Shown here: positions 57,768-64,000 of the stretch, piece by piece
How positions within the stretch are numbered: position 1 is the stretch's first letter
Layout of the letters: every line of letters begins with the position of its first letter
Origin: an uncultured Clostridium sp.
GTDB lineage: Bacteria > Bacillota > Clostridia > Lachnospirales > Lachnospiraceae
NCBI GenBank assembly: GCA_902496665.1
Contig: CABVBU010000007.1
Location: 1 to 64,000, forward strand
DNA: 64,000 nucleotides
Reading direction: 5' to 3'
The notes under the pieces: generated by a model
What the model saw: the letters and a program-made list of their open reading frames with translations, nothing else
Databases searched by the model: none
What the model was told of the DNA's origin: nothing
Position numbers and translations under genes: made by a program

Positions 57768-58151
57768 TTGAAAATCCAGGAATCTGCCGAAAACTATCTT
57801 GAGACAATTTTAATGTTAAGCGAAAAACAGCCGTATGTGCGTTCCATCGATATCGCAACTGAGCTCGGCTTCTCCAAACCCAGCGTCAGCGTCGCAATGA
57901 AGAATCTCCGGGTCAACAACCTGATCCTGGTAAATGACGAGGGACATATCACGCTGACCGACGAAGGCCGCCGGATCGCGGAAACGATCTACGAGCGCCA
58001 CACAGCCCTCTCCAAATGGCTGATGGACCTCGGTGTCAGCGAGCAGACCGCTCTCGACGACGCATGCCGGATCGAACACGATATCAGTGCGGAGAGCTTC
58101 GCCGCAATCAAAGAACATATCAAAAAATATTCTTCCGAAGCGAAAAATTAA
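57768..58151 (+). CDS. DtxR-family metal-dependent transcriptional regulator
   Basis: The 127-residue protein has the DtxR/MntR winged helix (MKIQESAENYLETILML, SKPSVSVAMKNLRVNN, ITLTDEGRRIAE) and the dimerisation and metal domain (ERHTALSKWLMDLG, CRIEHDISAESFAAI). It has no C-terminal SH3 domain, as in MntR. The start is TTG after TATGGGGG. It lies between divergent genes with TTAG-N6-CTAA boxes and is the obvious candidate to bind them. Whether iron or manganese is sensed cannot be told. Confidence 0.93.
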   Translation: MKIQESAENYLETILMLSEKQPYVRSIDIATELGFSKPSVSVAMKNLRVNNLILVNDEGHITLTDEGRRIAETIYERHTALSKWLMDLGVSEQTALDDACRIEHDISAESFAAIKEHIKKYSSEAKN

Positions 58152-58205
58152 TGCATCTGGAACGATCTGCCAACAGTTTCAGCGTTATTATGATGATCCC
58201 TTGAA

Positions 58206-58251
58206 AATGTTGGGAACACATCTTTTGTGTTTCCAGCATTATTTTTATGTG
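58206..58251 (+). terminator. Intrinsic terminator of the DtxR-type gene
   Basis: AATGTTGGGAACACA pairs with TGTGTTTCCAGCATT, and ATTTTTAT follows. Confidence 0.8.
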
Positions 58252-58439
58252 CAGATCAGGCTGAATGCGCTGCATTTTTTTGGGGGGCTCACGAAGGTCA
58301 CCCGAGCAGGGCTTTTCATGCAGATATCCTTTCAGCACCTGCCGTGCACGGTCTTCTCTATGCCAAAAAAAGCGCAGAGACCATGTACTATCTTTGTCCA
58401 TGATCCTGCACTTTTCACATTTCAGATTTCGATTTCCGA

Positions 58440-58673
58440 TCAATCTTTATAAGCAAATCCCACAAAGGACAGCTCACATCCGCCTGCCACACGGCGGAAA
58501 ATATTCACAACGGTACTCATCACGTCGACAAACGCATTGTCCTTCGTCTCAACTCTGACCTTGCCATCGACGATCTCTGCATCTTTAATATCCGGGAGTT
58601 CCAGCACTTCCCGCATGATCTCTGATACTTCCTGTTCCGAAATTTTCTTTGAAAGCTGATAAAATCTTCCCAT
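58440..58673 (-). CDS. Small protein of unknown function under a DtxR-type box
   Basis: The 77-residue protein starts MGRFYQLSKKISEQEVSEIM and continues with EIVDGKVRVETKDNAFVDVM and a hydrophobic C-terminal stretch with a single Cys. It is predicted alpha/beta and soluble. I do not recognise the family. GGAGC is the ribosome site. A TTAG-N6-CTAA box is 69 bases upstream, so metal-regulated expression is likely. Confidence 0.75.
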   Translation of the reverse strand: MGRFYQLSKKISEQEVSEIMREVLELPDIKDAEIVDGKVRVETKDNAFVDVMSTVVNIFRRVAGGCELSFVGFAYKD

Positions 58674-58741
58674 GATTCTGCTCCATTTCCCTCCCGGAGG
58701 AGTATTATTAAAGCGGCTGCATTCTTTTTCGTGGCCGCATG

Positions 58742-58755
58742 TTAGTTATTTCTAA
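58742..58755. promoter_or_regulatory. Fourth TTAG-N6-CTAA box
   Basis: TTAG-TTATTT-CTAA lies 69 bases upstream of the 77-residue gene, next to an A/T-rich TATGATAAAAG that could be its -10 region on the minus strand. Confidence 0.75.
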
Positions 58756-58874
58756 CTGCTTTTATCATACTCTTTTTAAAAGAAAATGGAATATCTTTAT
58801 TGAGAATCTTTCCCATTAAGCAAAATTATTTTTCGTCCAACGAACAGGAAATATCAGTTCCTTGGAACCTCTTT

Positions 58875-59564
58875 TTATTTCACCCACACGCCACTGGCGT
58901 TCACCTTATATCCGTCCGGTGTCGTCGTGTTCGTCAGCATATACCCATCGGCACCCATATAGTACCAGAGTCCGCTTACCGGGGACTGGAACCAGGCATT
59001 CGTGAGGTAACCGCCGGATTTTTTGTCCACCCACCAGCCTTTAGAGTTGCTCTTCCACTGGTAGAAAGTGCCCTTGCTGTAGAGATACATATTGGAGAGA
59101 ACGCCCGATGCGCAGACATTGTTGATCACGAATCTCTGTCTCCATGTCTTTCCGTCGGAATCCTTCGCCTGGATCTCAAAAACGCCTGCCTGTCCGGTGT
59201 AGGAAGACTTTCTTTCGGACTTTCTTGCATCCCAGCTCAATGTATACTGAAGCGTTCCGCCCTTTTTGACAGTTCCAAGGGATCCATTAAAATCCCTGAT
59301 CGGATTTCCCATTCCGTCATAGGCCTTCACGGTATATGTCGCACTGGCCGCCGCCTCCGTAAACGTCACCACCGCGCCTTTCCGTACGATTGGCGCGTCT
59401 TCCGTCTCTTTCTTTCCCGATGTATTCGTCACAGTCACATTCGTCGTCCCCACGTAGGAACTGTCCGCACTCTCCACTCTCCAGGAAAAGCTGGCAAACG
59501 CCGTGATCTGAAAAGCCGCCGCGAAAACGCAGGCGAAAATGGCTGTTTTGATTGATTTTCTCAT
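58875..59564 (-). CDS. Secreted protein with C-terminal cell-wall-binding repeats
   Basis: The 229-residue protein has a signal peptide (MRKSIKTAIFACVFAAAFQITAF, split here before ASFSW). Beta-rich sequence follows, then C-terminal aromatic repeats (GWWVDKKSGGYLTNAWFQ, LWYYMGADGYMLTN, GYKVNASGVWVK). These match choline-binding or glucan-binding type cell-wall repeats. It is probably on the cell surface. Role unknown. It is monocistronic. Confidence 0.85.
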   Translation of the reverse strand: MRKSIKTAIFACVFAAAFQITAFASFSWRVESADSSYVGTTNVTVTNTSGKKETEDAPIVRKGAVVTFTEAAASATYTVKAYDGMGNPIRDFNGSLGTVKKGGTLQYTLSWDARKSERKSSYTGQAGVFEIQAKDSDGKTWRQRFVINNVCASGVLSNMYLYSKGTFYQWKSNSKGWWVDKKSGGYLTNAWFQSPVSGLWYYMGADGYMLTNTTTPDGYKVNASGVWVK

Positions 59565-59797
59565 AGTGATTCACCTCTACACGATCCTTTTGTTTCCAGT
59601 TTGTACTGGCTTCTTTTTTAACAGTACAGCTTCTGACCTCCATGGGTTCCTTTTCTTTCGAACACATTTTCCCTTTTACGCGCACATCTCATTATATCCC
59701 ATCTTGTCTTGAAATGCAACGGAACCTCCCTTACACTTCTCTTATGAAAAAGTGGCAAAACACTGGCAAAATACATGGACATCCACACCTTTCCACA
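59565..59797. other. Intergenic region upstream of ilvB
   Basis: No gene or repeat is recognised in this stretch before the ilvB promoter. Confidence 0.4.
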
Positions 59798-59880
59798 TTG
59801 ACATCCCCTCTCAAAATGCGATATAATTCTTATTAATTATTCTCAAAGATTACAAGGGCAAAATCATCATTTTTTGCCCC
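59798..59880 (+). promoter_or_regulatory. Promoter and leader hairpin of ilvBN
   Basis: TTGACA (59798-59803) and TATAAT (59822-59827) are 18 bases apart. The leader holds GGGCAAAA/TTTTGCCC (59856-59863 and 59872-59879). No leader peptide of Leu/Ile/Val codons is visible. Confidence 0.7.
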
Positions 59881-59925
59881 CAGACATCTTTCAAACGCTT
59901 ACTTGAGGGGGTATTTTTAGTTATT

Positions 59926-61548
59926 ATGAATGGTGCAGAAGCTATGGTCAAATGCCTCGAGGAGGAGGGCGTAACCAGGATCTTCGGATATCCGGGTGTT
60001 GCGATCTCCCCGTTTTATGAGGCCTTATATAATGCAGGAACCATCGAGCATGTCCTCGTCCGCCAGGAACAGGCTGCCGGACACGCCGCAAGCGGCTACG
60101 CCCGCATCTCCAGAAAAGCTGCGGTCTGCGTAACGTCCTCCGGTCCAGGCGCGACAAATCTGATCACGGCGCTGGCAACAGCTTACGCCGACAGTATTCC
60201 GCTTATCGCGATCACCGGACAGGTAAACTCCAATCTCCTTGGCCGTGACGTATTCCAGGAAGCCGATATGCGTGGTTCCACAGAATCTTTCGTTAAGTAC
60301 AGCTATCTTGTAAAGAGCGCCGATGATATTCCGCGTATCTTTAAGGAAGCTTTCTATATCGCCTCCACCGGACGAAAGGGACCGGTCCTTATCGATATTC
60401 CCTGCGATGTCCAGATGGACCTCTTAAAGAAATCCTTCGACTACACATCTGAGGTCAATATCCGCGGATACAAGCCGAATACAAAGGGAAACAACCCGCA
60501 GATGCATAAAGTTGTCGCCGCGATCAACAAGGCGAAAAAGCCGCTGATCTGTGCCGGCGGCGGTGTTATCCTCGGAAACGGTGAAGAATGTGTCCGCCAG
60601 TTCTGTGAGAAGAACAATATTCCGCTTGTAACAACCATGATGGGAATCGGCGTTATGCCGAAGAACCACCCGCTTTACTTCGGAATGCTTGGAAATAACG
60701 GAAAACCTTACGCGAACCGTGCCGTAGCAAACAGTGACCTTCTGATCATTGCCGGTGCGAGGATCGCTGACCGCGCCGTTCCTAAGCCGGAAAATCTGGA
60801 ACAGCAGGTCAATATCATCCACATCGATATCGATACCGCCGAGATCGGCAAAAACCTCGGACCGACGATCCCGCTTGTCGGTGATATCAAGAGTATCTTC
60901 GACCGCCTGCTGCAGGAGAATATTTCCATCGACACCTCAGGCTGGATCGAGACACTTCAGGATATCAAAAAAAGCACGGTAGACCACCGTGTCTTCAGCG
61001 ACAAACTTGTAAATCCGATGCTTTTAGTCCAGCATCTCTCCGAGAAGATGGACGATGACGCGATCTATGTTGCAGATGTCGGGCAGAACCAGCTTTGGTC
61101 TGCCGACAACTATGTGATGAAGAACGGCCGTTTCCTCACAAGCGGCGGCATGGGAACCATGGGCTATTCCATCCCGGCCGGAATCGGAGCGAAAATGTGT
61201 ACGCCGGACAAGCAGGTTGTCGTTGTCTGCGGTGACGGTTCCTTCCAGATGTCCATGTACGAGCTTGGAACCATCGCAGTAAACAAGGTTCCGATAAAGA
61301 TCCTTGTCATGAGAAACCACTATCTCGGTCTCGTCCGCGAGCATCAGGAGAAGACTTACGAGGAACACTATTTCGGTGTCCAGCTCTATGATTATCCGAA
61401 ATATGCAGAAATCGCCGCTGCCTACGATATGGACTACTTCCACTGCGACAGCAACGAGACTCTCGACGCAGAGCTCGACCGTTTCCTCGCCTGCGGCAAG
61501 GCCTGCATCATGGTCTGCGAAGTCGACAGCCACAACAACACAAAATAA
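59926..61548 (+). CDS. ilvB: Acetolactate synthase large subunit, biosynthetic
   Basis: Acetohydroxyacid synthase uses ThDP, FAD and Mg2+ to make acetolactate for valine and leucine or acetohydroxybutyrate for isoleucine. The 540-residue protein shows FGYPGVAISPFYEAL, the ThDP glutamate in RQEQAAGHAASGYARISRK, the GQVNSNLLGRDVFQEAD FAD-region and the GDGSFQMSMYELGTIAVNKVP ThDP motif (GDGS near residue 433). An ilvN is 12 bases downstream. The GAGGGGG site is about 14 bases from the ATG, which is long. Confidence 0.95.
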   Translation: MNGAEAMVKCLEEEGVTRIFGYPGVAISPFYEALYNAGTIEHVLVRQEQAAGHAASGYARISRKAAVCVTSSGPGATNLITALATAYADSIPLIAITGQVNSNLLGRDVFQEADMRGSTESFVKYSYLVKSADDIPRIFKEAFYIASTGRKGPVLIDIPCDVQMDLLKKSFDYTSEVNIRGYKPNTKGNNPQMHKVVAAINKAKKPLICAGGGVILGNGEECVRQFCEKNNIPLVTTMMGIGVMPKNHPLYFGMLGNNGKPYANRAVANSDLLIIAGARIADRAVPKPENLEQQVNIIHIDIDTAEIGKNLGPTIPLVGDIKSIFDRLLQENISIDTSGWIETLQDIKKSTVDHRVFSDKLVNPMLLVQHLSEKMDDDAIYVADVGQNQLWSADNYVMKNGRFLTSGGMGTMGYSIPAGIGAKMCTPDKQVVVVCGDGSFQMSMYELGTIAVNKVPIKILVMRNHYLGLVREHQEKTYEEHYFGVQLYDYPKYAEIAAAYDMDYFHCDSNETLDAELDRFLACGKACIMVCEVDSHNNTK

Positions 61549-61560
61549 GGAGAACGCAAG

Positions 61561-62034
61561 ATGAAAGGTATTTTTTCTGTACTTGTAGAAAATAAAGACG
61601 GTGTTCTCTCCCAGATATCCGGTCTTTTCGCGAGAAGAGGCTTCAACATCGACAGCCTTGCCGTAGGCGAGACGGAGCGCCATGACATTTCCAGCATGAC
61701 CATCGTCTCCACCGGCGACCAGCGCACCGTCGATCAGATTGAGAAACACTTAAACAAGAAACTGGATGTGATCAAAGTCCGCCGCCTTGAAGAAACCCGC
61801 AGTGTGCTTCACGAGCTGATGCTCATCAAGGTCTCCTACTCCGCAACGAACCGCAGCTCCCTGATCGAGCTCTGCAGCGTCATGGGCGCCAAGATCGTCC
61901 ATGTCTCCCCGAAGAGCATGGTCATTGAGTTCCATGCCGCACCGGATGTTCTCACAGACTTTATTGAACTGGTGAGAAGCTTTGGTATTCTGGAGCTCCA
62001 GAGAACAGGTACGATCTGTATGTCGAAAGACTGA
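61561..62034 (+). CDS. ilvN: Acetolactate synthase small (regulatory) subunit
   Basis: The 157-residue protein has an ACT domain (FSVLVENKDGVLSQISGLFARRGFNI) and a second regulatory domain, and it starts after AAGGAGAACGCAAG. It stimulates the large subunit and binds valine for feedback control. ILELQRTGTICMSK is the usual C-terminus. Confidence 0.96.
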   Translation: MKGIFSVLVENKDGVLSQISGLFARRGFNIDSLAVGETERHDISSMTIVSTGDQRTVDQIEKHLNKKLDVIKVRRLEETRSVLHELMLIKVSYSATNRSSLIELCSVMGAKIVHVSPKSMVIEFHAAPDVLTDFIELVRSFGILELQRTGTICMSKD

Positions 62035-62149
62035 TTTAAAAAGACCTGAAATTGTTTGCCGTATATTTTTCGCCAAACATCTCCTGTCTTTTCTAAATCG
62101 AATCAAGTATCACAATAAACTTTGTTTATACTAAATTAGATTGTTTTAT

Positions 62150-62206
62150 AAAAAATGTCATGAATATAAGCTTTCTATCCAGATGCTTTCTTTCATGACA
62201 TTTTTT
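62150..62206. terminator. Bidirectional terminator between ilvN and ribokinase
   Basis: AAAAATGTCATGA pairs perfectly with TCATGACATTTTT across a 28-base loop. Confidence 0.75.
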
Positions 62207-62283
62207 AGTTCTTTGCGGATTGCCGCAACAATTTTTTATTCCTATTCAGTCTTTTCTAATACTGGTTCATATTTTCTATCTTC

Positions 62284-63183
62284 TTACCCGCGCTCCGCCA
62301 CAAATTTCTCCACTTCTTCATACTCCGGAATACTCGGAGCCGCGCCGTTCCGGCTTACGGCGATGGCACTGGCGGCACTTGCCGTTTTCAGGATCTCCGG
62401 AATCTCTTTTCCCTTTGTAATTCCAGAAAGGAAATATCCACAGAACGTATCTCCCGCCGCAGTGGTATCCAATGCCTTTACCTCGTAGATCTCCTGTTTC
62501 ATGCACTTGTCTTTATCAAAATACCAGGAACCTTTTTCTCCCAGAGTCAGGACAAAGGCGGCATCCGGATATTTTGTCTTCAACTTCTCCATGATCTCTC
62601 CCGGCTCTTCGCTCTCCGCCCCGGAGATCTCTTTTCCCTCGATCTCATTGAGAATAAAATAATCCACCAGATCCATCGGGATCGTCTTCAGATTCTCGTT
62701 AATCGGGGACGGATTCAGCGCAATCTTCGCTCCAGCTTTCTTTGCCGTCTCAGCTGCATATCCCACATTGGAAATCTCGTTCTGGAGAAGGACGATATCT
62801 CCCTCTTCCACCTCTTTTACCGCTTCGTCGATCATTTCCTTCGATACGGAATCGTTGGCTCCGCCGCAGATGATAATATTGTTCTGTCCATTCTGATCCA
62901 CCTGGATCACAGCGTGACCGCTGGCTCCGGAAAGCTTTTTCACTCCCTCCGTGTGGACTCCGGACCACTTCAGAACATCCAGCAGCATTTCTCCATCCGC
63001 CCCCACAGCACCCACATGATGCACTTCCGCCCCGGAACGTGCCAGGGCGATAGACTGATTTAATCCTTTTCCGCCGCAGGCCTCCGCATACGTTCGCGTC
63101 TTGATCGTCTCACCCGGTCTTACAAAGTGATCCACTCCATATACACGGTCAATATTCAGAGATCCAATATTTAATACCTTCAT
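62284..63183 (-). CDS. rbsK: Ribokinase-family (PfkB) sugar kinase
   Basis: The 299-residue protein has the PfkB pattern. The N-terminal substrate region is NIGSLNIDRVYGVDHFVRPGE, then GGKGLNQSIALARSG. The C-terminal anion hole and base lie in ALDTTAAGDTFCGYFLSG, with catalytic Asp near residue 247. The two motifs fit ribokinase, though relatives phosphorylate deoxyribose or other sugars. No transporter is next to it. AAAGGGAG is the ribosome site. Confidence 0.88.
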   Translation of the reverse strand: MKVLNIGSLNIDRVYGVDHFVRPGETIKTRTYAEACGGKGLNQSIALARSGAEVHHVGAVGADGEMLLDVLKWSGVHTEGVKKLSGASGHAVIQVDQNGQNNIIICGGANDSVSKEMIDEAVKEVEEGDIVLLQNEISNVGYAAETAKKAGAKIALNPSPINENLKTIPMDLVDYFILNEIEGKEISGAESEEPGEIMEKLKTKYPDAAFVLTLGEKGSWYFDKDKCMKQEIYEVKALDTTAAGDTFCGYFLSGITKGKEIPEILKTASAASAIAVSRNGAAPSIPEYEEVEKFVAERG

Positions 63184-63283
63184 ACTGCTTCTCCCTTTCC
63201 AAAAGATCCCCCAGAAAAACTTCCGGGGGATCTCATTTTTACATTTTATAAAGATTCAACTTACGCTGTGCGTCAGTCAGATC

Positions 63284-64000
63284 CTATTTGTAACCTTTCT
63301 CATGAAGAGCAGCCTGTGCAGCAGCAAGTCTTGCGATCGGTACACGGAACGGTGAGCAGCTTACATAGTTTAAGCCAACCTTGTGGCAGAACTCTACGGA
63401 AGACGGATCTCCGCCGTGCTCGCCGCAGATACCGCACTTTAACTCCGGACGTGTTGCGCGTCCTTCCTTAACTGCGAGCTCTACGAGACGGCCAACACCA
63501 GTCTGGTCAAGTCTTGCGAACGGATCAGACTCGTAGATCTTTGCCTTGTAGTAGGAATCAAGGAACTTGCCGGCATCATCACGGGAGAAGCCGAATGTCA
63601 TCTGAGTCAGGTCGTTTGTACCGAAGGAGAAGAACTCAGCTTCCTCAGCGATCTGGCCTGCAGTAAGAGCTGCACGCGGGATCTCGATCATTGTACCAAT
63701 ATGGTACTGCATGTCGGAACCTTTCTCTTTCTTAACCTGCTCAGCAACTTCAACAACGATATCTTTTACATATTTGAGCTCTTTCTTCTCGCCAACGAGC
63801 GGGATCATGATCTCCGGAACGATATCGTAGCCATCTTCTTCCTTAACTTCGATAGCTGCTTCCATGATAGCGCGTGTCTGCATCTTTGCAAGCTCCGGAT
63901 AGGTAACTGCAAGACGGCATCCACGGTGACCCATCATCGGGTTGAACTCGTGAAGTTCGTCGCATTTCTTCTTGATCTCGTCAACAGTCTTGCCCATATC
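63284..64000 (-). CDS. ppdK: Pyruvate, phosphate dikinase, C-terminal part (partial)
   Basis: PPDK interconverts PEP and pyruvate with AMP and PPi. Only the last 238 residues are in the window; the frame is open to the edge. It holds MMGHRGCRLAVTYPELAKMQ, the PEP-site VPEIMIPLVG, IGTMIEIPRAAL, SFGTNDLTQMTFGFSRDD and the catalytic cysteine in CGICGEHGGDPSS. SPFRVPIARLAAAQAAL is the typical end. Very strong codon bias suggests high expression. Confidence 0.95.
   Translation of the reverse strand, partial: DMGKTVDEIKKKCDELHEFNPMMGHRGCRLAVTYPELAKMQTRAIMEAAIEVKEEDGYDIVPEIMIPLVGEKKELKYVKDIVVEVAEQVKKEKGSDMQYHIGTMIEIPRAALTAGQIAEEAEFFSFGTNDLTQMTFGFSRDDAGKFLDSYYKAKIYESDPFARLDQTGVGRLVELAVKEGRATRPELKCGICGEHGGDPSSVEFCHKVGLNYVSCSPFRVPIARLAAAQAALHEKGYK

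Noticed and set aside
1..64000. tRNA or rRNA genes and CRISPR arrays
   Set aside because: No cloverleaf with CCA-adjacent T-arm, rRNA core or regularly spaced direct repeat array was seen. The dispersed repeats are not evenly spaced and have target duplications. A tRNA scan would be decisive.

Overview
The window looks like chromosome from a spore-forming, low-GC-lineage Clostridia, most likely a Lachnospiraceae (Clostridium cluster XIVa) gut anaerobe. This rests on the gene content: spoIIGA-sigE directly after ftsZ, a CotS-family spore kinase, a Spo0E-like peptide, a type 3 proline--tRNA ligase behind a T-box, GDH, PPDK, DUF3793/DUF2325 metal-linked genes and mid-range base composition. The genus cannot be fixed from the sequence alone. 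No rRNA, tRNA, CRISPR array, transposase or prophage gene was recognised.

Layout. 1-2466: 5' part of a membrane sensor (probably a histidine kinase), a DegV protein and a divergent zinc-ribbon membrane protein. 2473-19192: a division and cell wall (dcw) cluster read leftward, mraZ-rsmH-ftsL-PBP-ykgJ-PBP-mraY-murD-ftsW-murA-ftsQ-ftsZ, followed by the sporulation pair spoIIGA-sigE. murE, murF, murG and ftsA are absent from this cluster. 19592-28613: lgt with a previously easy-to-miss 50-residue Spo0E-like gene, an M20 amidohydrolase, ychF, a DUF1292 gene, a cobalamin adenosyltransferase, a UvrD-type helicase and gltX. 28679-37604: mgtE, efp, yqeG, nrdR, a CotS-like kinase, cca, bioY and proS behind a proline T-box. 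37720-42727: a small membrane protein and a heterodimeric ABC exporter operon led by marR with a strong palindromic operator. 42850-55622: pckA, a nucleoside phosphorylase relative, membrane transporters, an M20 peptidase, a D-hydroxyacid dehydrogenase, gdhA and a divergent regulator of unrecognised family. 55933-58755: a metal-responsive group (flavodoxin, DUF3793, DUF2325, a DtxR-type repressor and an orphan gene) tied together by four TTAG-N6-CTAA boxes. 58875-64000: a secreted cell-wall-binding protein, ilvBN, ribokinase and the 3' part of ppdK.

The most novel signal is not a protein. The intergenic spaces carry a family of very short mobile elements. Two related 133-bp types have GTAAC/GTTAC-type terminal inverted repeats and 8-bp flanking direct duplications (one copy AAACAAGG on both sides). 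They have a three-hairpin body whose stems differ between copies by paired, compensatory changes. Solo end-hairpins of 27-32 bp also occur, one inside a perfect 8-bp duplication. Most copies sit within a few bases of stop codons, and one supplies the stop codon of an ABC exporter gene. A separate GC-rich 68-bp repeat also shows a compensatory hairpin change.

Regulatory logic is readable in several places. MraZ boxes repeat every 10 bp upstream of mraZ. A spoIIG-type promoter has an abnormal 21-bp spacer and a Spo0A-box match. MarR and DtxR operators overlap promoters, and gdhA and its neighbour regulator have abutting divergent promoters.
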